This document shows positions 17,526-26,468 of a DNA stretch of 64,000 bases, piece after piece. A program made the position numbers and the translations under genes. The stretch lies in NCBI RefSeq assembly GCF_036038375.1, contig NZ_CP107935.1, positions 8,184,001-8,248,000 on the forward strand. The letters run 5' to 3'. The notes beneath the pieces are model-generated. The model was not told where the DNA came from, ran no database searches, and was given only the letters and a program-made list of their open reading frames with translations. This stretch comes from Streptomyces sp. NBC_00414. GTDB taxonomy: Bacteria > Actinomycetota > Actinomycetes > Streptomycetales > Streptomycetaceae. Positions within the stretch are counted from its first letter, which is position 1; each line of letters begins with the position of its first letter.

Positions 17526-18875
17526 ATGGCCTTCATGCAGCCCAACACTCTGCTCGACGCGATCCTCGACGAGGCCGGAGTCTCACACGCGGGACTCGCG
17601 GCCCATGTGAACCAGGCAGGACGGGTGCGCGGCCTCGCACTCCGCTACGAACACACCGCCGTGGCACGGTGGTTGAAGGGTCAGCGGCCCCGCGGCCAGG
17701 TGCCCGACCTGATCTGCGAGGTCCTCGCCGCCCGGCTCCAACGGCCCGTCACGCTCGACGACATCGGCCTCGGAGTGCCCGGCGAACCGGCCACCCCGCA
17801 CGGCACGACCCTCTCCGGCTTCGTCGAGCGGGCCACCGCGCTGTGGCGCTCCGACGAACAGCAGCGCCCGCACATACTGGGCGCCCCCGCCGTCACCGGC
17901 ACGCCCGCCGTGATGCCCGTGTGGGAGTGGGAGAACCCGCCGGAGGACGTGGACGTCTCGCGCGGCGGACGGCACCGCGTGCGCATGTCCGACATCGAGA
18001 TGCTGCGCGCCGCCCGCGCCCACTACGAGCAGATGTACCGCAAGGCGGGTGGCGTCGCGACCCGTACCCGCATCGTCGGGTTCCTCAACTCCGAGACCGC
18101 GCCGCTGCTGCGGGGCAGCTACACCGACGCCACCGGCCGGCAGCTCCACCGTGCCACCGGCGGCCTGGTGGCGATCGCCGGCATCTGCGCGTACGACTCC
18201 GACGCGCACGGGCTCGCCCAGCGCTACTTCCACCAGGCGCTCAGGCTCGCGAAGGCCAGCGGGGACAGGGGACTCGGCGCCTATGTGATCGCGCTCCTCG
18301 TCAACCAGGCGCTGTTCATGCGTGAGCACCGGCAGGCCGTGGCCTTCGCCGAGGCCGCGCTGCGCGCAGCGGGACGGCACATCACCCCGGCGCTCGCGTC
18401 GGACCTCTCCGCGATGCAGGCCAAGGCGTACGCACACCTCGGTGACGGCAGCAGCGCGCTGTCCTGCATCCGGCGTGCCGAGCAGGCCGCAGACCGCATC
18501 CGGCGTGGCTACGAGCCGGACGAGACGGGCTATGTCCAGCCGGGCCTGGTCAACGTGCAGGTGGCGGAGGCGCTGTTGAGCCTCGGCGACCTGAGTGCCG
18601 CGCGGGAGCACGCCGCGGCCGCCGTGGACAACCCGGCGCACGACCGGGGCAGAGTGCACCGGCTCGCCATGCTCAGCCAGATCGAGTTGCGCCAGGGGAA
18701 CGCCGACAGAGCGGTGGTCACCGCCGTCGAGATGGCGGAACGGGCACGGGGGATGGAGTCCCAGCGCCTGCGCGACAGACTGCGGGCGGTACGCGAACAC
18801 CTGGTGGCCAGCGGGTGCGCGGGCACCTCCGAGGCCGCCGAACTCATCGACGGAGCACTGCGCGTGCCGCTCTAG
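17526..18875 (+). CDS. HTH-TPR regulatory protein (NsdA/BldD-like organisation)
   Basis: A 449-residue cytoplasmic protein. The N-terminal XRE-like helix-turn-helix (about 5-75: LLDAILDEAGVSHAGLAAHV, YEHTAVARWLKGQRPRGQVP) is followed by a linker containing VWEWENPPEDVDVSRGG. About 200 residues of TPR-like helical repeats make up the rest (GLAQRYFHQALRLAKASGD, AVAFAEAALRAAG, LSCIRRAEQAAD). The arrangement resembles NsdA-type negative regulators of Streptomyces differentiation and antibiotic production. ATG 17535 (QPNTLLDAIL) is an alternative start; neither ATG has a clear Shine-Dalgarno sequence. Two palindromes directly upstream suggest autoregulation. Target genes are unknown. Confidence 0.78.
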   Translation: MAFMQPNTLLDAILDEAGVSHAGLAAHVNQAGRVRGLALRYEHTAVARWLKGQRPRGQVPDLICEVLAARLQRPVTLDDIGLGVPGEPATPHGTTLSGFVERATALWRSDEQQRPHILGAPAVTGTPAVMPVWEWENPPEDVDVSRGGRHRVRMSDIEMLRAARAHYEQMYRKAGGVATRTRIVGFLNSETAPLLRGSYTDATGRQLHRATGGLVAIAGICAYDSDAHGLAQRYFHQALRLAKASGDRGLGAYVIALLVNQALFMREHRQAVAFAEAALRAAGRHITPALASDLSAMQAKAYAHLGDGSSALSCIRRAEQAADRIRRGYEPDETGYVQPGLVNVQVAEALLSLGDLSAAREHAAAAVDNPAHDRGRVHRLAMLSQIELRQGNADRAVVTAVEMAERARGMESQRLRDRLRAVREHLVASGCAGTSEAAELIDGALRVPL

Positions 18876-18908
18876 GAGAATCCTTCACGCGAAGCCGTCC
18901 CACCGCTT

Positions 18909-18929
18909 CCGGGGGCCCCGAGCCCCCGG
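18909..18929 (+). terminator. Hairpin after the HTH-TPR gene
   Basis: CCGGGGGC, loop CCCGA, GCCCCCGG: a perfect 8-bp GC stem 33 bases past the stop. No U-tract follows, as is common in this genus. Confidence 0.5.
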
Positions 18930-19062
18930 GCCGGCCGGCCCTGCGCCTACGACTGTCCCTCCGCCGTGCCTACCGCTGCGCTGCGAGTGGCCCACCGCGC
19001 GCCTGCTGTGCGGTCGCTCCTGCTGCGATATTGCCATCTACTCGGCGGAAGGTGGCAGAAAA

Positions 19063-19608
19063 GTGCAGTGGACGAAACAGAACGAACAAATCGTGTACGC
19101 AAATCGCTGGTTCAGCGTCAATCTCGCAGATGTCGAACTGCCGGACGGCCGACATCTCGATCACTTCTTAATCCGGCTGCGGCCCGTCGCCGTGGCCACT
19201 GTCGTGAACGAGGCGAACGAGGTGCTTCTGCTGTGGCGGCACCGCTTCATCACCGACAGCTGGGGATGGGAGCTTCCCGCGGGCGTCGTCGAGGACGGAG
19301 AGGACATCGCCGTCGCGGCGGCCCGCGAACTGGAGGAGGAGACCGGGTGGCGACCGGGACCTCTGCGCCATCTGATGAGCGTCGAGCCCTCGAACGGGCT
19401 CACCGACGCCCGGCACCACATCTACTGGGCCGACGAAGGCGCGTACATCGGGCATCCTGTGGACGACTTCGAGTCGGACCGCCGGGAATGGGTTCCTCTC
19501 AAGCTTGCTCCCGACATGGTCGCCCGCGGTGAGGTTCCGGCCGCCAACATGGCAGCCGCGCTGCTCCTGCTGCACCATCTGAGGCTCGGGCAGGACGCCG
19601 TGCCCTGA
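19063..19608 (+). CDS. NUDIX hydrolase, ADP-ribose pyrophosphatase-like
   Basis: A 181-residue protein starting at GTG 19063 (QWTKQNEQIVYANRWFSVN), preceded by GGAAGG. The complete NUDIX box GX5EX7REUXEEXGU reads GVVEDGE..RELEEETGW at about residues 72-95. The N-terminal beta domain and WGWELPAG before the box are typical of the ADP-ribose/NDP-sugar pyrophosphatase subgroup. The open frame extends far upstream inside the regulator gene, but that part is shadow. It ends 21 bp from the convergent small membrane gene. Confidence 0.85.
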   Translation: MQWTKQNEQIVYANRWFSVNLADVELPDGRHLDHFLIRLRPVAVATVVNEANEVLLLWRHRFITDSWGWELPAGVVEDGEDIAVAAARELEEETGWRPGPLRHLMSVEPSNGLTDARHHIYWADEGAYIGHPVDDFESDRREWVPLKLAPDMVARGEVPAANMAAALLLLHHLRLGQDAVP

Positions 19609-19629
19609 TCCCCCACCGCGTCCACGGGC

Positions 19630-19887
19630 TCAGTGGCCCAGAGCCTGCCAGACCGCCACGGCCAGCGCGCCCACTGCCGTGACGACCGCGACCGCGCGCA
19701 GCGGCCAGCGGGTGTGTTCGAGAGCGATGACCCGCGTGCTCAGGTCGTCGATCTCCTTGGCGGTCTGTTCGGCGCGATGACTGAGCAGAGTCATGCACCC
19801 CTCGACGGTGGCGTGTGCCACGTCGAGACGGCGCCGTAACTCTGCGACTTCTCCTCGGACCACGGGATGCTCCGGGTCGGCGGTCAC
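19630..19887 (-). CDS. Small membrane protein with coiled coil and C-terminal anchor
   Basis: An 85-residue protein starting at GTG 19887, preceded by AAAGGAG. Residues 1-58 are charged and heptad-like (EVAELRRRLDVAHATVEGC, EIDDLSTRVIALEHTR). One C-terminal transmembrane helix lies at 62-82 (LRAVAVVTAVGALAVAVWQAL). Tail-anchored topology is likely. I do not recognise the family. A longer open frame upstream is antisense-like and ignored. Confidence 0.65.
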   Translation of the reverse strand: MTADPEHPVVRGEVAELRRRLDVAHATVEGCMTLLSHRAEQTAKEIDDLSTRVIALEHTRWPLRAVAVVTAVGALAVAVWQALGH

Positions 19888-20016
19888 GTGTCCGCTCCTT
19901 TCTGTAGTCGTCACATCCCTTACATGTGCACGGAAAGTCAACAGGCCTGGTGGGTGCGTGGGGAGCGTGTGCGAGGGGCATATGCGAGCCCAGCGCGCAC
20001 ACGGTGTGTGAATGCG

Positions 20017-20050
20017 GCGGACCCGGCCCTCAAAAGAGAGCCGGGTCCGC
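20017..20050. terminator. Perfect 11-bp stem, terminator for the dehydrogenase gene
   Basis: GCGGACCCGGC (20017-20027) and GCCGGGTCCGC (20040-20050) pair perfectly across a 12-nt loop. It lies 40 bp past the stop of the minus-strand dehydrogenase and can work in either direction. A smaller hairpin ATACGG/CCGTAT follows at about 20064-20082. Confidence 0.65.
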
Positions 20051-20090
20051 ACAGGCCAGCACTTATACGGAGAGTAGCCGTATCCGGGTG

Positions 20091-20951
20091 CTACCCGTAG
20101 GTGTAGAAGCCCGATCCCGACTTCCGCCCGAGACGCCCCGCGTCGACCATCCGCTGGAGCAGCGGCGGAGCCGCGTACAGCGGCTCCTTGTACTCCTCGT
20201 ACATCGAGTACGCGACCGAGGCCACCGTGTCGAGGCCGATGAGGTCGGAGAGCTTGAGCGGACCCATCGGGTGCGCGCACCCCAGCTCCATGCCGTTGTC
20301 GATGTCCTCGCGGCTCGCCATGCCGGACTCGAACATCCGGATCGCGGAGAGCAGGTAGGGAATCAGCAGCGCGTTGACCACGAAGCCCGAGCGGTCCTGG
20401 GCGCGGATCGCGTGCTTGCCGAGGATCTTCTCCACCAGGGACTGCGCCCGGCTGATGGTGCCCTCGGAGGTGGTGAGGGCCGGGATCAGCTCGACGAGCT
20501 TCTGCACCGGGGCCGGGTTGAAGAAGTGGATGCCGATGACCTGGTCGGGGCGCGAGGTGGCGACGGCGAGCTTCACCAGCGGGATGGAGGAGGTGTTCGA
20601 GGCGAGGATCGCGTCCTGCCGGACCACCACCTGGTCGAGCACCTGGAAGATCTCCGTCTTCACCTGCTCGTTCTCGACGACCGCCTCGATCACCAGATCG
20701 CGGTCGGAGAACTCGCCGAGGTCCGTCGTGAAGGAGAGCCGCTCCTGTGTGGCGTCCCGCTCCTCCTCGGAGATCTTGCCGCGCTCGGCGGCCTTGGAGA
20801 GTGAGTTGTAGAGCCGGGTCCGGCCAATCTCCAACGCCTCACCAGTGGTCTCGGCGACCTTCACATCCAGGCCGGCGCGGGCGCACACCTCGGCGATGCC
20901 CGCTCCCATCTGGCCGCAGCCCACCACTCCGACGCGTTCGATGTCGGTCAC
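20091..20951 (-). CDS. 3-hydroxybutyryl-CoA dehydrogenase
   Basis: A 286-residue protein starting at GTG 20951 (TDIERVGVVGCGQMG), preceded by AAAGGGA. The N-terminal Rossmann domain (GVVGCGQMGAGIAEVCARAG) binds NAD(P)H. The catalytic HAD segment IGIHFFNPAPVQKLVELI provides the active-site His. The C-terminal dimerisation domain includes GFVVNALLIPYLLSAIRMFESG and DLIGLDTV. It oxidises or reduces 3-hydroxybutyryl-CoA in fatty acid or PHB/ethylmalonyl-CoA metabolism. It stands alone, without thiolase or crotonase neighbours. An upstream in-frame ATG adds an unlikely 12-residue tail. Confidence 0.9.
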   Translation of the reverse strand: MTDIERVGVVGCGQMGAGIAEVCARAGLDVKVAETTGEALEIGRTRLYNSLSKAAERGKISEEERDATQERLSFTTDLGEFSDRDLVIEAVVENEQVKTEIFQVLDQVVVRQDAILASNTSSIPLVKLAVATSRPDQVIGIHFFNPAPVQKLVELIPALTTSEGTISRAQSLVEKILGKHAIRAQDRSGFVVNALLIPYLLSAIRMFESGMASREDIDNGMELGCAHPMGPLKLSDLIGLDTVASVAYSMYEEYKEPLYAAPPLLQRMVDAGRLGRKSGSGFYTYG

Positions 20952-21137
20952 ATCGTCCCTTTCGCTCTCACTGTCCGCTCTCACTGTCATGGGGCCGGCA
21001 GGTATCCGTTGTCCGGTACCTGCCGCCGCCACGCACGTTACTCCGGATCTGTCCACGTTCGGCGGGCCGGGTCGGGCATGCTGTGCCAGGTGGACGGTCC
21101 GTGACCAGGCGGACCCACTGTGTTTGGGGTGTACGGC

Positions 21138-22427
21138 ATGGGGCGTATGTCACGACGGGGATTCGCGGCGGTCGCGGCGGCAGGACTGTCGGGACTCGTC
21201 ACGGCGGGACTGGCCGTGGCGGCGGAGATGTCCGAGGGCGGCGGAGGAGGCGGGGGCCGCGGCTCCGGTGGTACTCGCCGGCACCGGCGCCGGGACCCCG
21301 CCGGTGCGCTGCGCGGAATGTGGCTGGCGACCGTGGCGAACCGCGACTGGCCCTCGAAGCCCGGCCTGACCGCGCAGGCGCAGCGCGCCGAACTGCTCGC
21401 GCACCTCGACACGGCGGTGGAGCGCCGACTGAACGCGGTGATCTTCCAGGTGCGCCCGACGGCCGACGCGCTGTGGGCCTCGCCCTTCGAGCCCTGGGCG
21501 CAGTACCTGACCGGTGTCCAGGGCAAGGACCCCGGCTGGGACCCGCTGGGCACCGCAGTCGAGGAGGCCCACGCGCGCGGACTGGAACTGCACGCCTGGT
21601 TCAACCCGTACCGCGTCGCCAACCACACCGACCCGACGAGGCTCGTCGCCTCGCACCCGGCCCGCGTCCACCCCGACTGGGTCGTGCCCTACGGCGGGAA
21701 GCTCTACTACAACCCCGGTCTGCCCGAGGTCCGGGCCTTCGTCCAGGACGCGATGCTGGACGCGGTGAAGAAGTACGCCGTGGACGCCGTCCACTGGGAC
21801 GACTACTTCTACCCGTACCCGGTCGCGGGCCAGGTCTTCGACGACGACGCCGCGTACGCCGCGCACGGCGGGCAGTTCCCCGACCGGGCGGCCTGGCGGC
21901 GCAACAACATCGACCAACTGGTGCTGGAGACGGCCGCCCGGATCAAGGAGGTCCGGCCCGGCACGCAGTTCGGGATCAGCCCGTTCGGGGTCTGGCGCAA
22001 CGCCACGACCGACCCGCTGGGCTCGGACACCCGGGCCGGCGTGCAGACGTACGACGACCTGCACGCGGACACCAGGAAATGGGTCCGGGAGAACTGGGTC
22101 GACTACATCTGCCCGCAGCTGTACTGGAACATCGGCTTCGCCGCGGCCGACTACGCGAAGCTCGTTCCCTGGTGGTCGCAGACCGCGCAGGGCAGCAGGA
22201 CGAAGCTGTACGTGGGGGAGGCGCTCTACAAGGCCGGTGACCCTGCGCAGCCCGCGGCCTGGCAGGACCCGGCGGAACTGTCCCGGCACCTGACCCTCGC
22301 CGGGAACCATCCGCAGGTGCGCGGGCACGTCTTCTTCTCGGCCAAGGAAGTGGCCGCCGACCGTGTCGGAGCCATGGCGAGGGTGGTCGCCGACCACTAC
22401 CGGCAGCCCGCGAAGCCCACTCTCTGA
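21138..22427 (+). CDS. Secreted glycoside hydrolase-like protein (GHL10/YngK family), Tat signal
   Basis: A 429-residue protein. The N-terminus MSRRGFAAVAAAGLSGLV is a twin-arginine-type signal. A Gly-rich linker precedes the TIM-barrel domain: GALRGMWLATVANRDWPSKP, VIFQVRPTADALW, LHAWFNPYRVA, DAVHWDDYFYPYP, FGISPFGVWRN, VDYICPQLYWNIGF. These match the GHL10 family, whose substrates are largely uncharacterised cell-wall or exopolysaccharides. The in-frame starts GTG 21120, ATG 21138 and ATG 21147 differ only before the signal; 21138 has the best spacing to TTGGGGTG. Monocistronic. Confidence 0.85.
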   Translation: MGRMSRRGFAAVAAAGLSGLVTAGLAVAAEMSEGGGGGGGRGSGGTRRHRRRDPAGALRGMWLATVANRDWPSKPGLTAQAQRAELLAHLDTAVERRLNAVIFQVRPTADALWASPFEPWAQYLTGVQGKDPGWDPLGTAVEEAHARGLELHAWFNPYRVANHTDPTRLVASHPARVHPDWVVPYGGKLYYNPGLPEVRAFVQDAMLDAVKKYAVDAVHWDDYFYPYPVAGQVFDDDAAYAAHGGQFPDRAAWRRNNIDQLVLETAARIKEVRPGTQFGISPFGVWRNATTDPLGSDTRAGVQTYDDLHADTRKWVRENWVDYICPQLYWNIGFAAADYAKLVPWWSQTAQGSRTKLYVGEALYKAGDPAQPAAWQDPAELSRHLTLAGNHPQVRGHVFFSAKEVAADRVGAMARVVADHYRQPAKPTL

Positions 22428-22476
22428 CCCGGCAGGTCCGCCGGGGCCGTCGGGTCCGCCAGGTTCCTCGGGTCCG

Positions 22477-22671
22477 TCAGGGCCTGTCCTCGCGGTGCTG
22501 GACCACACAGTCGGGGCCGGGAGACATCAGGGTCTCGTGACCGTCCTCGAAGCGGACCCGGTACGGGGGGTTCCCCTGCTGTCCGAGCACTTCGATGACT
22601 TCCGCGACCCGGTCGTGCTGCCCGACGATCCTGCCGTGCACCAGCAGCTGGTCGCCTACGGTTGCCTGCAT
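22477..22671 (-). CDS. DUF1918 domain protein
   Basis: A 64-residue protein starting at ATG 22671, preceded by GAGGAGG. MQATVGDQLLVHGRIVGQHDR, then a GNPPYRVRFEDGHETLMSPGPD core, fits DUF1918, a small SH3-like barrel family common in actinobacteria with no known function. A longer start at 22719 lacks a ribosome binding site. Confidence 0.85.
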   Translation of the reverse strand: MQATVGDQLLVHGRIVGQHDRVAEVIEVLGQQGNPPYRVRFEDGHETLMSPGPDCVVQHREDRP

Positions 22672-22782
22672 CGGTGGGGCCTCCTCGTTCCGCACGGGAG
22701 TGGCGATTCGTGACCGCAAGTCTACGGCGGGTAGCGCCCGTTGGGATCGGCCCGGACCTACCCCTCGGCCCCTTGCCCGTCG

Positions 22783-23754
22783 TCAGCCCCGGGCCCGCTG
22801 GGTGACGGCGATGCAGACGAGTACGGCGGCGGCCGTCAGCGGGGCGGCCGGGGTCACCCGCTCGCCCAGCAGCAGCACCGACCACACCAGGGTGAGAAGC
22901 GGCTGGGCGAGCTGCAGCTGGCTGGCCTTCGGGATGCCGATCGCGGCCATCCCGCGGTACCAGACGACCAGGCCGAGGAACTGCGACCCGACCGCGACCC
23001 ACAGCAGCCCGGTCACACTGTGCGCGGTCAGCCGCACGGGCTCGTACGACAGCGCGATCGCGGCGGCCGGCACCGTGAGCGGCAGGCACATGACCAGCGC
23101 CCAGCCGATGACCTGCCAGCCCGGCATCACCCGGGCCAGCCGGCCGCCCTCCGTGTAGCCCGCCGCGCAGATCAGGAGCGCCCCGAAGAGGTAGGCGTCC
23201 GCGCTGCTCAGGGCGCCGCCGCTCTGCTGCACGGTGAACGCGATGACGACTGCGGCGCCCGCGTAGGCCGCGACCCAGAAGGTGCGGGAGGGGCGGGTGC
23301 CGACGCGCAGCGCCGAGAACAGGGCGGTCGTCAGGGGAAGCAGACCGACGACGACCGCGGCGTGCGCGGTGGTCGACGTCTCCAGGGCGAGGGTGGTGAG
23401 CAGCGGGAAGCCGAGGACGACTCCGGCGGCGACGACGGCGAGGCCCGCCCAGTGGCGGCGGCCGGGGAGCGGCACGCGCAGGGCCAGCAGGCAGCCGCCC
23501 GCGACGAGCGCGGCCAGGACGCTCCGCACGGCCACGAGCGACCAGGGGCCGAAGCCCTCCAGGCCCCACGCGGTGGCGGGGAAGGTGAGGGAGAAGGCGG
23601 TGACGCCGAGCGCGGCGAGGAGGGTCCCGGTTCGGGGATCAGGCTGCTCCGGCCGGGCGGAGCCCCGGTCGCCGGCGGCGGTGTCACGGACCTCGGCGTC
23701 GGCGGGGCGACCGTCGGGGGAGGCCCGGACGACCCTCGAAAGAGTGCCGGGCAC
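22783..23754 (-). CDS. EamA/DMT-superfamily transporter
   Basis: About 323 residues with ten predicted transmembrane helices in two EamA repeats (first ALGVTAFSLTFPATAWGLE to about TLALETSTTAHAAVV; second DAYLFGALLICAAGYTEGG to the end). Helix-ending motifs such as WYRGMAAIGIPKASQLQLAQ and LVWSVLLLGERVTP are typical of drug/metabolite exporters. The start is uncertain. GTG 23754 is used here; ATG 23796 would overlap the ATG of the divergent MocR regulator on the other strand. Divergent pairing with a MocR regulator suggests regulated export of an amine or amino acid. Confidence 0.82.
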   Translation of the reverse strand: MPGTLSRVVRASPDGRPADAEVRDTAAGDRGSARPEQPDPRTGTLLAALGVTAFSLTFPATAWGLEGFGPWSLVAVRSVLAALVAGGCLLALRVPLPGRRHWAGLAVVAAGVVLGFPLLTTLALETSTTAHAAVVVGLLPLTTALFSALRVGTRPSRTFWVAAYAGAAVVIAFTVQQSGGALSSADAYLFGALLICAAGYTEGGRLARVMPGWQVIGWALVMCLPLTVPAAAIALSYEPVRLTAHSVTGLLWVAVGSQFLGLVVWYRGMAAIGIPKASQLQLAQPLLTLVWSVLLLGERVTPAAPLTAAAVLVCIAVTQRARG

Positions 23755-23794
23755 CGCTATCGAGGTCGGTGCGGTAGCGCTATTCTCTGCTCTC

Positions 23795-25273
23795 ATGCAC
23801 GAGCGTAGCAGTGTCGCTGATCTGGCCAACAGTCTGAGAAGTGAGCTGGACCGCTACTCTCCAGGTGGAAAGCTGCCGTCCAGCCGGGCGCTCGTCGAGC
23901 GGTTCCGGGTGAGCCCCGTGACCGTGTCACGGGCGCTGGCCCAGCTCTCCGCCGAGGGGCTTGTCGTCACCAGGCCCGGGGCGGGGGCGTTCCGGGCCGA
24001 GCCGCGCGCCGCCGGGCCGGCCGTGGGGGACACCTCCTGGCAGGAGGTCGCACTCAGCGCGGACGCCACGTCCGACCTCGTGCCCCGCACGGTGGACGCC
24101 TCCGGGGTACTGGTCTCGCTGGCCACCCCGCCGCCCGGAGTCATCGAGTTCAACGGCGGCTATCTGCACCCCTCGCTCCAGCCCGAGCGGGCGATGGCCG
24201 CGGCGCTGTCCCGGGCGGGCCGACGCCCCGGCGTCTGGGCGCGCCCGCCGGTCGACGGACTGCCGGACCTGCGCGAGTGGTTCGCGCGGGGCATCGGCGG
24301 CGCCGTGACCGCCGCCGAGGTGCTGATCACGGCCGGCGGCCAGTCCGCGCTGACCACCGCGCTGCGCGCACTCGCGCCGCCCGGCGCCCCCGTCCTCGTC
24401 GAGTCACCCACGTACCCCGGGATGCTGGCGATCGCCCGCGCGGCCGGGCTGCGGCCCGTGCCCGTGCCCGTGGACCGGGACGGGGTGAAGCCGGAGCTGC
24501 TCGCCGACGCCTTCCGGGCCACCGGCGCCCGCGTCTTCGTCTGCCAGCCGCTGTTCCAGAACCCGACCGGCGCGGTGCTCGCCCCGGAGCGGCGCGGCGA
24601 GGTGCTGCGGATCGCCCGCGAGGCGGGCGCGTTCGTCATCGAGGACGACTTCGTACGCCGGCTCGTGCACGAGGACTCGGGCCCGCTGCCGCGTCCGCTG
24701 GCCTCGGACGACGCCGACGGAGTGGTCGTGCACGTCTGCTCGCTGACCAAGGCCACCTCGCCGAGCTTCCGGGTGAGCGCGCTGGCCGCCCGCGGTCCCG
24801 TCCTGGAACGGCTGCGGGCCATCCAGGTCGTCGACACCTTCTTCGTACCGCGACCGCTCCAGGAGGCGGCCCTGGAACTCGTCGGCTCGCCCGCCTGGCC
24901 CCGCCATCTCCGGGCCGTCTCGGCGGAACTGCGCATCCGGCGCGACGCGATGGCCGCCGCGCTGGGCCTGCGGCTGCCCGAACTGGCCCTGCCCCACATC
25001 CCGTCCGGCGGCTACCAGCTGTGGGTGCGCCTGCCCGACGGCACTGGGGGTACCTCCCAGGCTTTCGGCTCCGGGGGAGAGACGGCGCTGCTGTCCGCCG
25101 CCCTGCGCGCGGGCGTGGCCGTCACCCCGGGCCGCCCCTACTTCAGCGCCGAGCCACCGGCGGCCCATCTGCGACTCAGCTTCGCGGCGGTCGCGAGCAC
25201 CGCCGAGATCACCGAGGGGGTGCGCAGACTGCGTACGGCCTGCGCCGAAATCGGTTCGACAGCCGGATCCTGA
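23795..25273 (+). CDS. MocR-type regulator (GntR HTH fused to aminotransferase)
   Basis: A 492-residue protein. Winged helix of the GntR type at about 3-75 (VADLANSLRSELDRYSPGGK, SRALVERFRVSPVTVSRALA). A class I/II aminotransferase-like domain occupies about 120-480, with PLP lysine K319 (CSLTKATSPSFRVSAL) and substrate-binding regions VESPTYPGM and FQNPTGAVL. MocR proteins sense PLP or amines and usually control a divergent neighbour, here the EamA exporter. The ATG lies within TCATG shared with the opposite gene, so the transcript is probably leaderless. A short Gly/Ser-rich insertion (GTGGTSQAFGSGGE) interrupts the C-terminal domain. Confidence 0.88.
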   Translation: MHERSSVADLANSLRSELDRYSPGGKLPSSRALVERFRVSPVTVSRALAQLSAEGLVVTRPGAGAFRAEPRAAGPAVGDTSWQEVALSADATSDLVPRTVDASGVLVSLATPPPGVIEFNGGYLHPSLQPERAMAAALSRAGRRPGVWARPPVDGLPDLREWFARGIGGAVTAAEVLITAGGQSALTTALRALAPPGAPVLVESPTYPGMLAIARAAGLRPVPVPVDRDGVKPELLADAFRATGARVFVCQPLFQNPTGAVLAPERRGEVLRIAREAGAFVIEDDFVRRLVHEDSGPLPRPLASDDADGVVVHVCSLTKATSPSFRVSALAARGPVLERLRAIQVVDTFFVPRPLQEAALELVGSPAWPRHLRAVSAELRIRRDAMAAALGLRLPELALPHIPSGGYQLWVRLPDGTGGTSQAFGSGGETALLSAALRAGVAVTPGRPYFSAEPPAAHLRLSFAAVASTAEITEGVRRLRTACAEIGSTAGS

Positions 25274-25290
25274 GCTGGGACTCTCCCGCC

Positions 25291-25728
25291 ATGAACGACA
25301 CACCGAGTCTGCCCGAGGGCTACGAGATCTCCACCGACCCCGCGCGTATCGACGTCGACCGCGTCCACCGCTGGCTCTCCACCGACGCGTACTGGGCACT
25401 CGACCGGCCGCGCGAGCTGCAGGAGCGCGCCATCGAGGGATCACTCAACTTCGGTGTCTACGAGACGGTTTCGGGTGACCAGGTCGCGTATGCGCGCGTG
25501 GTGACCGACGGGGCGACCTTCGGGTGGCTCTGCGATGTGTACGTGGACCGGTCCGCGCGGGGCCGAGGGCTGGGGACCGCCTTCGTCGCCGCCGTGTGCG
25601 ACCACCTCCAGCCCCTCGGTCTGCGCCGCGTGCTGCTCGCCACCCAGGACGCGCACGGGGTCTACGAGAAACTCGGGTTCAAGGGGCTCGACCGGCCCGA
25701 CCGGTGGATGGCGCTCGGCCGCGAATGA
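25291..25728 (+). CDS. GNAT N-acetyltransferase
   Basis: A 145-residue protein starting at ATG 25291, 17 bp after the MocR gene, so probably co-transcribed. The acetyl-CoA motif A reads DVYVDRSARGRGLGTAFVAA, and LATQDAHGVYEKLGFKGL is the C-terminal GNAT motif. The N-terminal GYEISTDPARIDVDRVHRWL with YWALDRPRE is typical of a widespread subfamily of unknown substrate. Confidence 0.87.
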   Translation: MNDTPSLPEGYEISTDPARIDVDRVHRWLSTDAYWALDRPRELQERAIEGSLNFGVYETVSGDQVAYARVVTDGATFGWLCDVYVDRSARGRGLGTAFVAAVCDHLQPLGLRRVLLATQDAHGVYEKLGFKGLDRPDRWMALGRE

Positions 25729-25883
25729 TCTTTCACCGGCCTTCGACCGGCCTCTCATCGGCCTTTGTCGATCTCCGTGCACGAGCCCGTCCACGCGTCT
25801 GTGCGCGAGCGTTCGCGTGAGCATTCCGTGAGCGCCGTCGATCAGCTCTTGACCTGCGCAGTTCCGGCCTTCACGATCGCCGC

Positions 25884-26468
25884 ATGCATGTTCGGGTCAC
25901 GCTGATCGCCGCCGCCCGCGGTTCCTCGTTGCTCGCCGAGCGCTTCGACGACGACCGGCCGCTCGACCAGGCGGGTTGGGGCGAGGTGCAGCGCGTCGCC
26001 CATGCCCTCATACCGTTGGCGGCGGCCGAGCTGCGGTACTGCTCGCCGACACCGCGCAGCCGGGCCACCGGTGACGCGCTGGGCCTGTCACCGCTGGCCC
26101 AGCCCGCCCTGCGGGACTGCGACATGGGCCGCTGGCGCGGTCTGACCCTCGGGGAGGCGATGGCCCGTGAACCCGAGGCCGTGGACGCCTGGCTCGCCGA
26201 CCCGTACTCCGCGGCCCACGGCGGCGAGCCGTTGGCCGAGTTCGTCCAGCGTGTCGGCAGCTGGCTCGACACCCGCCCCGCCGACGACGGCGGAAGGATC
26301 GTCGCCGTGGCGGAACCCGCGGTCGTACGCGCGGCGCTCGTCTACGCCCTGCGGGCGCACCCGTCGACGTACTGGAACTTCGACGTCCGTCCGCTGTCGA
26401 CGGCCACCCTCATCGGCTGGGCCGGCCGCTGGAATCTGCGCTTCGACGCTCAGTACGAACGCGTGTAG
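25884..26468 (+). CDS. Histidine-phosphatase-fold protein lacking its catalytic histidines
   Basis: A 194-residue protein. The fold signatures are present: CSPTPRSRATGDALGLSP, RDCDMGRWRGLTLGEAM, GGEPLAEFVQRVGSWLD. However, the N-terminal RHG motif reads A11-R12-G13, and the second histidine region (normally THGGVIR-like) reads AVAEPAVVRA at 141-150. Both catalytic histidines are therefore absent. It is probably a non-catalytic binding or regulatory member. Its 3' end overlaps the convergent DUF6314 gene by 19 bp. Confidence 0.75.
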   Translation: MHVRVTLIAAARGSSLLAERFDDDRPLDQAGWGEVQRVAHALIPLAAAELRYCSPTPRSRATGDALGLSPLAQPALRDCDMGRWRGLTLGEAMAREPEAVDAWLADPYSAAHGGEPLAEFVQRVGSWLDTRPADDGGRIVAVAEPAVVRAALVYALRAHPSTYWNFDVRPLSTATLIGWAGRWNLRFDAQYERV

